64,000 nucleotides of DNA from Macrothele yani (GCA_039090855.1 CM077011.1:20709001-20773000), one strand, 5' to 3'. Shown: positions 23,887-34,693, counted from the first letter of the stretch. Notes: generated from the sequence alone by a model not told the origin. Program-made: numbers and translations.

Positions 23887-24079
23887 GGATGAATACGGTC
23901 TTAACACGATTTTAATGGTTTTAAAATATGGAATACACTATATATATATTAAAATACTCTAAAACACACTAGCACTTACAGGGCGACTGTCGACCTGTGT
24001 GTTTCAGAGCATTTTAATGTATATACAGTGTATTCCATATTTTAAGATAATTAAAATCGTGTTAAGATGGTAGTCATCC
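23887..24079. mobile_element. Foldback (MITE-like) element
   Basis: Arms of about 90 bp are inverted relative to each other. GGATGAATACGGTCTTAACA at the left pairs with the inverse of the right end, GGATGACTACCATCTTAACA, and ATGGAATACACT occurs in both arms. The centre carries GGGCGACTGTCGACC. The length suits a MITE. No clear target duplication was found. Confidence 0.75.
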
Positions 24080-25455
24080 AAATAGAATGAATGTCTTCTA
24101 CGTAACAACGAACCTAAGTGATATATGGTAATCATTAGTAAAAAACTTTCTCTTCTCTTCATGTATACGGAGTAGACAAGTACCCGAGTAATTCCAAAGA
24201 ATACTGAATTTGAAATGAATGCTAAATGTGCTTTTTATTCCCATTTCTCTCCATTACTTGGAATTAACGACATTCAGCTGTAAGATTCCTTTCCTTTACG
24301 GCATTTATTTAAACTGAATAATAATGAATAAAGCAAAAAAAAAATATTTAATTTACTTCAAGGGGCAGCTTAATAAATTCTAATAGTGCTTATTATTTAT
24401 CCAAACGTAATTAAATCTGAAAATATATCGAAATTAAGCTAAAACAATTTGCACATAAATAATGTTTAATTAACACAAACTGCATAAGTGAATGTGAAAT
24501 ATATATATAGATCATGTTTTTCGAAGAAGATAAATTCGGATTACAAATGATTTACATGCATACATTTAGTGAAAGTGCATGGTGTACCAAAATCGGATAA
24601 AATTATCACTGGATTTAAATGTATTGAAAACGACTTTTAGCTAATTTTTATTGTCAGCTGTTTAGTATGTAATGAAGCTCCACTGTGTTAAATTAATTGA
24701 ATGCACAAGATGAAAGGCTTTACTAAAGAAGCCTTACAAGATCTGAGATTGACTGAAGTACCGATAATAGCTTGAGATTAAGACAGCTGTTGGGACGAAA
24801 AATGTTTCCATGTTTCTTTGTATTTTTAAGATGATACATATCACTAACGCATTTTGTGAGACTCAGAGGTTTGATCCTCAAAGAAAGATCATTTGCCAGA
24901 TTAAAGTTTTAAATTGATGGTGGTAGATTTTACTGATTGATGTATCAAAAGCCTTAATTTTCAGCGATTTTGGCAGGCAACTCGAATTTCACTGAAACGT
25001 ACCAAACGTCTCACACGAGACCGTTTCTACATCATGCTCATTATTCTTTTTTCTTTTACAGGAATTTCTATATCTGGTCCACCGATAATTTTCTTAAACT
25101 TCCTCTACCTTTTTATCTTGACACTTGGGCTGAATAAATTATCTTGTTAAGCACCTCAACATTCATTCTTTATATCTGCCTAACCATCTCCGAATATTTG
25201 TCTTCACCCACCTAATAACATTTTGCATGATTTTTCGTGTAGATTCTACCGGACGCAGTGACAATGGCAGCAATTCAAAACTGATTGGGGTCTATTAGGG
25301 GAGCTACTGAGTACTGTACGGGGGATCACAAATTTTGACGTGCTTGACAGAAATTTTCCAAAAAAATCCGCAGATGTAGGTGATGCCCGACGATGAGGAT
25401 GTCATTATGAAGTTTTATAAAAGTAATAGCGTCTACAGGTACATTCTGTGAGCAA
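24080..25455. other. AT-rich spacer, nothing recognised
   Basis: No recognised coding motif, array or element. Confidence 0.35.
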
Positions 25456-25457
25456 TA

Positions 25458-26369
25458 CAAGAGGCAACCTGAAAGTAATGCCTCCTCCTTAATAAACTTT
25501 CAAATTTTAAAGTGATTTTAATAAAACTGCACTGACATGTACTATGATATATTACCAATGCGGGAACATTTTTATTTCAGAATCAGAAATAAAGATCATG
25601 AATGAAAGAGAAAAGCAACGAGCCGTAATTGAATTACTGAGGCTCCAGAAATCAACAAAAGCCTCCTGGCGGTGTATTGAGCTGTCACAATCGATATCAG
25701 TAATGTCCAAAGATGGATTAAGAGGTTTCGAGAGGGAGAAAGGTCAGTGTCGGACAAACAACGGAGTCTAAGACCTGCAACTGCACAGAACGATACCAAC
25801 AGGCAACGAATGAAAGACCTCATGACAACTGATCGTCATGTTACCACCCAGGAGTTGCAACAATAAACAGTGCCTACTATGTGCAGACATTGAAGAAGCT
25901 AAAGGAAGCTATCAGAAGGAAAAGGCGTGACATTCCACTTCATAGTGTTGTTTTACACCATGATAACGCACGTCCCCACACCTTAATGGAGATTTCACAG
26001 GCTATTGCCAATATCAGATAGACGGTGAAGCTCCAACCCATCTATAGTCCTGACTTGGCTCCCACAGACTTTTTCGTGTTTGCTCTTTTGAAAAAAAAAT
26101 CCCTTCGTGGGGAAGTTTTTGACGATGTGACAGATGTTAAACTGGCTGTGTACTCATGGGTAAAACGACAGCCTCAGGAATTTTTCCAAAATAGATTTTA
26201 CCAGTAGGTTCAAAGATGGCGGAAATGTATAGAAAGTGATGGACAATATTTTGAATAGGCTAGCATTAGTAACGATATGTCCAAGTACTTTGCCACCAAG
26301 TTTCACATTTTTGCTGCTACAAATAAAAATCTTATTAGAGACGAGGTATTACTTTCAGGATGCCCTTTG
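25458..26369 (+). mobile_element. Internally deleted mariner, copy 2
   Basis: Flanked by TA at 25456-25457 and 26370-26371, with inverted ends CAAGAGGCAACCTGAAAGTA and CAAAGGGCATCCTGAAAGTA. At 912 bp it matches copy 1 (918 bp without its insertion). It serves as the uninterrupted reference that fixes the insertion point in copy 1. Confidence 0.9.
25598..26256 (+). pseudogene. mariner transposase remnant, copy 2
   Basis: MNEREKQRAVIELLRLQKST opens the N-terminal helix-turn-helix. A frameshift then leads to RFREGERSVSDKQRSLRPAT and VTTQELQQ, where a stop and a large internal deletion follow. The reading resumes at YYVQTLKKLKEAIRRKRRDI, then VVLHHDNARPHT (second catalytic aspartate) and YSPDLAPTDFF (third). 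The C-terminus has WVKRQPQEFFQ and a degenerate YFE. The first catalytic aspartate region is lost. The junction at about 25858-25880 is the same as in copy 1. Confidence 0.85.
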
Positions 26370-26557
26370 TATTAATTCAATGTATGTAGTACTGGGTAAC
26401 ACTGGTACATAAATCCATGGCCGTAAACAAGTTACGTACTATTTCTTTGCTATTTTAAATAGTTTATGTCATTTTTTTTGTCTTTTTGATATCTTCTGTC
26501 ATAAGGCTGTTTGAGTTTGATATCTTCTGTCATAAGGGAGTTTGTAACCTGACAAAG

Positions 26558-26560
<3 letters not shown>

Positions 26561-26603
<43 letters not shown>
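26561..26603. repeat. (CT)n microsatellite
   Basis: About 43 bp of uninterrupted CT repeats, a homopurine-homopyrimidine tract. Confidence 0.95.
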
Positions 26604-26606
<3 letters not shown>

Positions 26607-26849
26607 TTTTTAAACTATAATTACGGAAGTCGTGTCTTTCTACTACTCTCTGGGACATTCACTGAAGGGGCTTCCTCCGTTTTACAGAAGAGTTATTAAA
26701 TTTAAGAAAAAATTCATTTTGTATCAAAATCACTGTGAAATCGAACAATTCACATACGTTTATCCAGATTCCGAAAAATCTTAGATAGCTGAACTCGCCA
26801 TGTGTTCTAACTGCTTAAACATTTGAGATGGGGACTAAAAGGTGGGCTC

Positions 26850-27089
26850 AAAGAAAAGTTAGGTGGACTAAAGCAGCACCCGTAGCGTTGCGCCTGTTCT
26901 GATTCATCAACTGGTTTTGGGTTTTGTCCACAGGACTTTCTTTTGCCTTGTGCACCATTCACAGTACACCATTGCTGCGGTTGTGCGTGAAAAACCCAAG
27001 CCAGCCTTTTGGGATATGCTCGAACCGTCATGCGTAACAGCAACCATTATGCCACGTTTAGAGTAGCTCAGATTGCTGGTTTTTCCCAT
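26850..27089 (-). pseudogene. Tc1-like transposase N-terminal fragment
   Basis: The minus-strand ATG at 27089 opens MGKTSNLSYSKRGIMVAVTH, then GLGFSRTTAAMVYCEWC. This is the helix-turn-helix start of Tc1-type transposases. A stop after about 60 codons and a frame change follow, and then VDESEQAQR, which fits the next conserved block. The catalytic domain was not found. The fragment at 43700-44060 is a related copy. Confidence 0.75.
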
Positions 27090-27214
27090 GTCGATCCTCA
27101 ATCCAATGCTAACTAATGCTCGACGAGTTGCTCAACATGGTGTATTCCACACTCTGCACTCACTACTGTTTTACAGTTTGAAGTGAGCCACTTATGTGAC
27201 GAGGGTACACTTTG

Positions 27215-27465
27215 CAGTAGGCTGCACCAGAAAGTGGTGCTGCACTAGATGCACTACATTGGGTGCAAAGGTAAACCGTTGCGGGATGTATGAAATTTAT
27301 ACAAACGTTATACAGTTATGCACTATGGTATGGCATCCAACCATATTGGTGCGAAGTTGCACTCACTGCACCATGTTTATGTATGTTTCATACATCACAC
27401 AATAGTTTGCTTTTCCCGAAAAGTGGTGCAGCTCGTGTAGCACCATGTTTTGGTGCAACCTGTTA
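27215..27465. mobile_element. GCACCA-rich foldback (MITE-like) element
   Basis: The left half (GGCTGCACCAGAAAGTGGTG, then GGATGTATGAAA) is inverted in the right half (TTTCATACATCACACAATAG, then GTGGTGCAGC). Repeated TGGTGCA words give further self-complementarity. A diverged relative lies at 51735-51915 in reverse orientation. Confidence 0.7.
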
Positions 27466-27469
27466 TTGA

Positions 27470-27935
27470 CGCTTTAACGGCGTACGTGTACCTTATAAAC
27501 TGGTGTATATTTTAGCCCTTTAAGTGACGGAAGTATACCTGAACGATATAGTGCCCAAGATTTTCTGCACTTTCCAAACAGAAATGCTCACAAAGCGACC
27601 GGGTTTTACGAAAACTACCGCAAAATCATTTCTGTTCAACACTCATCTTAGCGGTACATTCTCGAAACCTCATTGGCGAGAAGATATCCCCTGTAGTCCT
27701 ATATTCTTTACTCAATGATCCAAGACATGATGGGGAAGGGGTAGTCCCTCTGACATGGGCATCATATGCCACTGGGAAGGAACAAGTGAAGCATCTTTTA
27801 CTACATTCGTAGGTTCGTCGCCATTGTTGTACCTCTTTCAGTAAGTAGTCACCCAGAAGGCATTAGTGCCAATCATCCCCAAAAATGACCATTTTATTTG
27901 AACGACAATGCTAAGAGTTTCTGTTGCGCAGTTTA
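27470..27935. other. Spacer, nothing recognised
   Basis: No recognised feature. Confidence 0.35.
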
Positions 27936-27939
27936 AATT

Positions 27940-28040
27940 GTTGAAACCTTTTCTTAGACAGGGAATATATTCGACGCAGCTGATTTTCAGCCCATTTTGC
28001 TAACAACGAGTTAATTCGTTTCAGCCGGTAAAAGGGTTAA
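27940..28040 (+). repeat. Dispersed repeat Y, copy 1
   Basis: CTTAGACAGGGAATATATTC, then GCCCATTTTGCTAACAACGA, then GAGTTAATTCG, then AAGGGTTAA. The same blocks in the same order occur at 60425-60535. Confidence 0.7.
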
Positions 28041-28144
28041 GAATTGAAAAATAAAAAAAAATCAGTGACACTTTTTCGGTGCATAAGTAACAGAAGCAAA
28101 AATAAAGAAATTTGAAATTGTGAAAAAATGAAATCTGATGTCAT

Positions 28145-28200
28145 CAGTGGCGTAGCTGTCATAGGGCGATCATGTCATCAGTGCCGTAGCTGTCAGCCCC
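28145..28200 (+). repeat. Tandem pair of hAT-end-like motifs
   Basis: GTCATCAGTGGCGTAGCTGT and GTCATCAGTGCCGTAGCTGT stand 32 bp apart in the same direction. CAGTGGCGTAGC is the form of many hAT termini, and no partner end was found nearby. Confidence 0.6.
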
Positions 28201-28204
28201 TTGG

Positions 28205-28540
28205 TAATTAATGATAAGCTACAAACAAAATGATAGCAATGAAAAACTGATGATAATACGAGTTAATAACCTTAAAATATCTGTCGTGCTGAAGGAAGAC
28301 GTTATTTTCAAACGTGAAACACAAAATTCATCCCTCGCGCATACTGAACATTCGCCGATCGTTAAGTTGAATCAGTTACTTTTTATTACGAAAATAACCC
28401 CGAAAATATGTGTTTTTCTTGCATTCTCTTCCCTTCGTTTGAGGCGTATTGTAAGATAAGGCTTCTTGTATTTTATGGTAATATCCTATTCTAAGAATTA
28501 GGCTCCTCCGTACTTTTATATTTGCCCATTATCGGAGACG
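28205..28540. other. Spacer, nothing recognised
   Basis: No recognised feature. Confidence 0.35.
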
Positions 28541-28546
28541 ATGCAT

Positions 28547-29014
28547 CGTTCTTACGCCCTGTCCCGTCGATCATTCAGAAACCGTTCTTACGCCCTGTCC
28601 CGTCGATCATTCAGAAACCGTTCTTACTGCCTGTCCCGTCGATCATTCAGAAACCGTTCTTACACCCTGTCCCGTCGATCATTCAGAAACCGTTCTTACA
28701 CCCTGTCCCGTCGATCATTCAGAAACCGTTCTTACTGCCTGTCCCGTCGATCATTCAGAAACCGTTCTTACACCCTGTCCCGTCGATCATTCAGAAACCG
28801 TTCTTACGCCCTGTCCCGTCGATCATTCAGAAACCGTTCTTACTGCCTGTCCCGTCGATCATTCAGAAACCGTTCTTACACCCTGTCCCGTCGATCATTC
28901 AGAAACCGTTCTTACACACTGTCCCGTCGATCATTCAGAAACCGTTCTTACGCCCTGTCTCGTCGATCACTCAGAAACCGTTCTTACACCCTGTCCCGTC
29001 GATCATTCAGAAAT
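28547..29014 (+). repeat. 36 bp tandem array, 13 units
   Basis: The unit is CGTTCTTACGCCCTGTCCCG followed by TCGATCATTCAGAAAC. The main variable site is the base group after TTAC: CGCC, TGCC (as CTGCC) or CACC. The order is G G T A A T A, G T A A' G A, showing a six-unit (216 bp) higher-order period. Because 36 is a multiple of three, two plus frames stay open (12-residue repeats such as FLRPVPSIIQKP). I regard these frames as by-products of the array. Confidence 0.95.
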
Positions 29015-29440
29015 CGTCATACGTTGTTGGCACCTACATTGTCAGTGAGGTAGCGACTGCTGTATTGGTAACAGATATATGTAATTGTGACGTACACTGT
29101 TGATAAAACAAGGAAGAGATCCTTAAGTTTCGACTCGAATAATGGTGAGTGCACACCTATATATTCGGCGTTGTATACTTCCTATGGCATTATGATCTAC
29201 CAGTACAGCATTAAAAAAAATGCCACTTGTAAAATCAAACCCGCGTCAATGCGCCTAGGCATACCTGACAGCATTTCTACAGATTTAGGGTGTCCCACAA
29301 CATGATTCAGCGCTAGGGCACCAATATTACTAGCAAGGCTACTGGATGTTATACCCTTTGGATAAAGCCCAAAATGTTTTAAAGGAGAATTGACGGGAAC
29401 ACATTACAGACAGTGATTAGTAAACACTATACTAAAAAAT
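29015..29440. other. Spacer, nothing recognised
   Basis: No recognised feature. Confidence 0.35.
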
Positions 29441-29579
29441 AATACATCAGTAGACAAAACATTAGAGATAGGGCTGATGGGTAGTTGACATGGCCATCCC
29501 CCGAGCAAAGTGGAACAGACCTGAAACCTAAAGCAGCAGATAAAGCAAGGCATCCCAACAGCGTATCGCAATCGTGAAC

Positions 29580-30440
29580 ATGGGTAAACGTGGTGATATG
29601 AGCGGCTGTGATCGTGGACACATTATCGGTGTAAGAAAGATTGGCCATTCTGTCCCCCAAGCTGTAAGAACCATAGAGTTCCGGAGGGGAACCGTATCAC
29701 AGGTGTACCGGAATTATACCATCGACGAACGTACCAGCGCCCACAGAGCAAGCGTTGGCCTACCACACGCCATTTACGACCAGGATCGATGTAGACTATA
29801 CTGGGTGGTACAGACAGACCGCCTGCCAACGGCGGCTCAAATTGCAACCAGGTTAAATGTCGGAAGACCAAGCAGCGTCAGCTAGCAAACGGTAAGGCAC
29901 ACGTTGCATAACCTGGGCTACGATAGCTGACGCCCTACTCGTATGTCACTCTTAACGGCTCGCCATCGGACATTAGGTCCCGCATTGCGAGGGTAACATC
30001 AAAGCTGGATTATGAAGAGTGCCACCGCGTCGTGTGGTCAGTGAATCCCGTTTACAGCTGTGTCGACTCTACGGGAGGGTATGGGTGTGGCGTCGGCAGC
30101 ATGAGACTATATCCACCTTATTCCATGTCGTATACATTCAATGTGTTGGTGACTGTGATAGTTTGGGGAGCCTTTACGTGTGACACATTTTGTACATTAG
30201 TGTGTCTGGAGAGATCCTTAACAGCTCGTGCTGGCTGATCACCTATACGCTCTCATGGCCTTCGGGCATCCGGTGGCCAAGGGTCTATTTTTTAGCAGCA
30301 GGGTAACGCACCGCCCCAAGTTTCTACAACCAACCAGGCATATTTCCAGCAAAACACATCTGAATTTAACACCCTCCAGTGACTCCCATTGTTTTCGGAT
30401 TTAAGCCCTGTATAGGCTGTCTGTGATGCAGTTAGAGCCT
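29580..30440 (+). pseudogene. Tc1-like transposase, 5' and central part
   Basis: The ATG at 29580 (or 29574) opens MGKRGDMSGCDRGHIIGVRK, the DNA-binding N-terminus. RRGTVSQVYRNYTIDERTSA follows, then LPTAAQIATRLNVG in the second helix-turn-helix. A TAG at 29884 and several frame changes follow, with pieces such as VRHTLHNLGYDS and LLTARHRTLG. The catalytic region is heavily decayed. The protein ends at the insertion boundary, with its C-terminus more than 4 kb away. Confidence 0.75.
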
Positions 30441-30499
30441 GTCTAGTCTGTCTGTAATGCAGTTAGAGGTCTGCACCGGCTTTATTTGGCAACAGCGGC

Positions 30500-31080
30500 C
30501 CGGCCGGCCCGTTTCAAATATTAGAAATTCTGCCTGGCCCGCTTTGTGCGGCTTTGCATTATTTTGTCTTTCAGCTGTATCTTTTTAAATTCTGAAAACT
30601 AAGTACTGTACTGAGATATTATTGGAAATCTTTAGTTCACTGTAAAGACTAGCTGATGACCATTTACCTGTACCGTCCAATTGCGGACTCCACAGGGTTA
30701 AGCGAACTCTCTCGAAATTATTAGTGACAGCGTTGCAAGTAATCCTGCCAGGATCCGACATTCCCCCATCCGGACAGAATTGGTCAGTAGACCTGCAGCT
30801 TGCTGTTACCCCCGTGGGCCGGCACTTCTCACCTCTCCGTCATGACCCGGGTGTGCGTGCCATTTGGGCAGGGGCTAGAAAAGAATTTTCTCTACCCCTG
30901 ACTGGGAGAATCAATTGCTGGCGCGAACTGTTTGGGGCGTCTGCCCTTTATTCAAACAAGAAGATACAAGCATATTTATGTACACTGAGGAACTCATCTC
31001 CGCGTAGGAAACAAGTCCTTTGCTCAATGGGCCCTCTCACACTAAGAAATATTTAAATATTTACATTGGTATTTACACTG
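30500..31080. other. Unrecognised interior of the composite element
   Basis: An open frame of 110 codons at 30724-31056 carries no motif I recognise. CGGCCCGGCCGGCCCG near 30497 belongs to the element's GC-rich subterminal region. Confidence 0.35.
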
Positions 31081-31084
31081 CCAC

Positions 31085-32600
31085 AGGACTAGGGTCGGTT
31101 CTGTGGTGATGACTATGGGCTCGAGTCATCAGTTTCTCTTCTTCGATTCTTCATCCCTCTTCTTTCTTCTTTCTTCTTCGGTCACCCCTCTATTAGGTAG
31201 ACCGCCTGTTCCTCTTTGAGGTACTTGACCATCTCGATGAGCCCCTATCGCGCTCTTGGGTACGCGAGCAGGATCGAGAGGTCCCTCGTCTTTGCCAATT
31301 CTGGCACTAATGTTGCTCTCTTCCCTGCCAGAGAAGCACATTCTAGAATCATGTGTGCAACATCTGCAGTCTGGGCACCACACATGCACACTCGCTCCCT
31401 AACCGCAAATCTGCGGAAGTACTCCGGCGATACTCTGTGCCCGGTTAGTACTTGGTTGAGGAAGCCATTACTCTCAATGCGCCTTATCGAGATTCGGGTG
31501 AAAATACGGCATGTTCTTCTACCCGTATCCCCTCATCCCACCTCTGTTGCCACTCCACCAATGTGGCTATTTTCAGTTGCGTCCGCACGCTTTGCAGTGG
31601 CGTTCGCATCTGAAAATCTATGTCATCTTTACCAGTAGCTTCCTTCGCTAGCTGGTCTGCACGTTCATTTCCAACTGTACCGACATGACTTCGGATCCAG
31701 TGGAAGGTAACCCTCCTACTCTCCATTGACTTGACTAGCGCTTCTATTTCTCTGAAAAGGGGAGTCTTACTCCCGAACTGACCAAGCGCTTTCAGGACCG
31801 CTTGGCTATCAGAGTATATGCTATAAGCCCCTTCACTGTACATAGCAAGCACCCAACGCAGTGCTTCTCTGATCGCCAATAACTCTGCTTGGAAGACAGA
31901 GGAATTGGCCGATAGTTTCATTCGCTCCGCGTGCATCTCGTTGCCATCCGAGATCACGCAGAAACCTGCGCCGACCCTACGTCCTATTTTAGAACCGTCC
32001 GTGTACAGTTCCTTCCCCTGACCTGTGGGGAAAGCTTTCTCCCAACTCAGACAAAGCTCGTTGGCTGGGTGGCAAGTCTAGTCCATTCTCAGAAGTTACA
32101 CCTCGGACGACCGATACTGGTGTACTAGGAAGGAAACATCGTCCCCGTAGCGGAGGGTCTGCATTACCGCTTCCTTCGCTACGACCAGGTCCGCCGGTTC
32201 GCACCCAGCCAGCACTTGAAGCGCTGCTGTGGAGGTCGTGCGGTAGCACCTCGTCATGCCCAATAGCGCCCTGCGCTGAATTTGGTTAATACCATTTCTC
32301 ATCCTAATGGTATCTGACCACCAGGCGGGACACGCATATGTTAATATGCGCTCCAACCCTCGCTTATAGAGCACCTTTTTAGCTGGCCCAGGCAGCCGCA
32401 TTCCGTTGATTTTATTTAGAATGCTGGTGCATCTGTCCTTCAAGAAGCGAAGATGCGGTAGCCCTGACAATCTGGTGTCAAGGATGACTCCTAAGTACCG
32501 CATCTCTCTCACCGCTTTGATAGTATGCCCATTGAAGTAGTTCATTGTAAGCCTAAACATATTAACTATACTTTGGCAATTGACGAAGAATGTAACCTTT
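31085..32600 (-). mobile_element. R1-like non-LTR retrotransposon, 5'-truncated
   Basis: This holds the end of the reverse transcriptase, an RNase H domain and a C-terminal zinc-binding-like region, in the order typical of R1/LOA/I-type elements. The 5' truncation point is near 32600, where repeat X begins. The short segment to about 31085 would be the 3' untranslated part. Confidence 0.8.
31260..32580 (-). pseudogene. R1-like RT C-terminus and RNase H
   Basis: From 32560 the frame reads MRYLGVILDTRL, then KVLYKRGLERILTYACPAWW and QRRALLGMTRCYRTTSTAAL, the conserved block after the RT palm of R1-like elements. A stop at about 32096 and a frame change lead to YTDGSKIGRRVGAGF, the start of RNase H. 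QAELLAIREALRW, YSDSQAVLKAL and RSHVGTVGNERADQLAKEA follow. The four acidic residues of RNase H (DGS, AEL, SDS, ADQ) are all present. Downstream, another frame has CMCGAQTADVAHMILECASL, a CxC...H...C zinc-like segment. The RT active site is missing by truncation. Confidence 0.85.
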
Positions 32601-32619
32601 AAAGAAAGAGAAACACGTT

Positions 32620-33145
32620 GATAAAATCATGCAATGCATTGATTATGATACGCTTTCCAACATACCAGAAATCGCGCGAAGACAAACCCTTCTTCCTACT
32701 CTGCCTATTGATTCGTTCAGTATTCCTCCAGAACAACATACTAAAGTGTTGTCGCAATAGAAGCATTTTTACTCAAGTTATGAGGATAATGGTTGTGGAA
32801 TAAATTTCTCTCCTGTTCCCTGGCCTTTGACCCCATTTCGCTGATATTCAACAGAATCTGTTCAGCATACCTCTGAAACAACATACTAAAGTTTTGTCGC
32901 AATCAAAGCATTTTTACGCAAGTTATGACGTTAAAGTTATAACGTAAGGGCGATAGAATGGATCCCGATCCTATGGCCTGACCTTTCACCCCATGTCTTC
33001 CATTTTCAACAGGTTGTCCCCTACCACATACTAAAATGTCACCGAAATCGAACCATTTTTACGCGTGTTATCCTGCGGAGAGACAGACAGACGGACAAAG
33101 CTGCAGCATATAGGCTTCTTCAACCTACGGTTGGAAAGCGTAAAA
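32620..33145 (+). repeat. Dispersed repeat X, best-preserved copy
   Basis: Opens with AAAATCATGCAATGCATTGA and TACGCTTTCCAACATACCAG, and closes with CTTCTTCAACCTACGGTTGG and AAAGCGTA. TACGCTTTCCAAC and GTTGGAAAGCGTA are inverted ends. The interior holds two CAACATACTAAAGT-type blocks and a GAGAGACAGACAGACGGACA tract near the right end. Confidence 0.75.
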
Positions 33146-33204
33146 AAGAAGACCATGCGCGTTTAAAATCTCCCTTCCTCTGAAATAGCAAGCAGTAACA
33201 CTAC

Positions 33205-34285
33205 AAAAGTCAATCTCCATACAGATTAGGGATAGGAGAAACAATGGATGTCCCACCCTGTCATACAAACAAAACACACCTCAACCCACTGCAGTTACAC
33301 TATAAAAGTCAATCTCCATACATATTAGGGATAGAAGAAGCAATGGATGTGCCACCCTGTCATACGAACACACCACACCTCAACCCACTGCAGTTACACT
33401 AAAAAAGTCAATCTCCATACAGATTAGGGATAAGAGAAACAATGGATGTCCCACCCTGTCATACAAACACACCACACATCAAACCACTGCAGTTACACTA
33501 CAAAAGTCAATCTCCATACAGATTAGGGATAGGAGAAGCAATGGATGTCCCACCCTGTCACACAAACACACCACACCTCAACCCACTGCAGTTACACTAC
33601 AAAAGTCAATCTCCATACAGATTAGGGATAGGAGAAACAATGGATGTCCCACCCTGGCATACAAACACACCACACATCAACCCACTGCAGTTACACTACA
33701 AAAGTCAATCTCCATACAGATTAGGGATAGGAGAAACAATGGATGTCCCATCCTGTCGTACAAACACACCACACCTCAACCCACTGCAGTTACACTACAA
33801 AAGTCAATCTCCATACAGATTAGGGATAGGAGAAACAATGGATGTCCCACCCTGTAATACAAACAAAACACACCTCAACCCACTGCAGTTACACTACAAA
33901 AGTCAATCTCCATACAGATTAGGGATAGGAGAAACAATGGATGTCCCACCCTGTCATACAAACACACCACACATCAACCCACTGCAGTTACACTACAAAA
34001 GTCAATCTCCATACAGATTAGGGATAGGAGAATCAATGGATGTCCCACCCTGTCATACAAACAAAATACACCTCAACCCACTGCAGTTACACTACAAAAG
34101 TCAATCTCCATACATATTAGGGATAGGAGAAACAATGGATGTCCCACCCTGTCATACGAACACAACACACCTCAACCCACTGCAGTTACACTAAAAAAGT
34201 CAATCTCCATACAGATTAGGGATAGGAAAAACAATGGATGTCCCACCCTGTTATACAAACACACCACACCTCAACCCACTGCAGT
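33205..34285 (+). repeat. 99 bp tandem array, about 11 units
   Basis: The unit begins AAAGTCAATCTCCATACAGA and contains TTAGGGATAGGAGAAACAAT and CACTGCAGTTACACTA. A length of 99 bp is a multiple of three, which gives an open frame with 33-residue repeats (250 codons at 33442-34194). CTAAAAAAG variants put stops in some units. The variants CACCACAC and AAAACACA in one part of the unit alternate irregularly. Confidence 0.95.
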
Positions 34286-34330
34286 CCCCCCTTGTCTCCC
34301 ACTCCACACAAATTCGCTCGAGGTAGAATA

Positions 34331-34441
34331 TTTTTTTTGGCAAGAAGCCCCAAAGTGGTTTTACCATCTTGGTATCTACAGATGGTGAAAACACTGTAGA
34401 TACAAAGATGGTAAAACACCTTTGGGGCTTCTGGACAAAAA
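34331..34441. repeat. Hairpin, arms of about 50 bp
   Basis: The left arm 34331-34381 contains AAGAAGCCCCAAAGTGGTTT and the right arm 34394-34441 contains its inverse AACACCTTTGGGGCTTCT. A 12 bp loop separates them and a few mismatches are spread over the arms. The sister element near 38620 has only the left-arm equivalent. Confidence 0.8.
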
Positions 34442-34693
34442 AAGGAGAAGCACTGAGTGTTGCACAGGGGAAAGGAGAAGCACCGAGTGCTTCTTCTTTT
34501 TCCCGTGATTATGCTCTTGGCTCTGCCATGAAAATAAGTAAAAACCGCTAAACAGACCAAGAAATCGGGAAACGCAACTTTTTTCTTTCTTTACAACTGC
34601 GATAAAAGAGGATGGCTCGACTTGGCCCAATCAATTGTTTTGTTCTCTAAACAAAAACCAGCCCGATTCGGCCCAGTTCGTGCAGACCTCTAG

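Larger units (their letters stand above)
30466..34690. mobile_element. 4.2 kb TA-flanked composite insertion
   Basis: The ends are inverted: GAGGTCTGCACCGGC at the left and, read inward, GAGGTCTGCACGAAC at the right, with TA at 30464-30465 and 34691-34692. The interior carries an R1-like retrotransposon fragment (minus), a repeat X copy, a 99 bp array and a hairpin, so it collected further insertions. The right part (about 34190-34690) has a sister copy at about 38435-38935. No transposase of its own was recognised, which suggests a non-autonomous element. Confidence 0.65.

Noticed and set aside
28522..29103. 193-codon and 170-codon frames with 12-residue repeats
   Set aside because: Both frames of the same 36 bp array are open, and the variable sites change residues in both. 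Nothing favours one as coding.
33442..34194. 250-codon frame with 33-residue repeats
   Set aside because: It is a by-product of the 99 bp array; other units of the same array contain stops.
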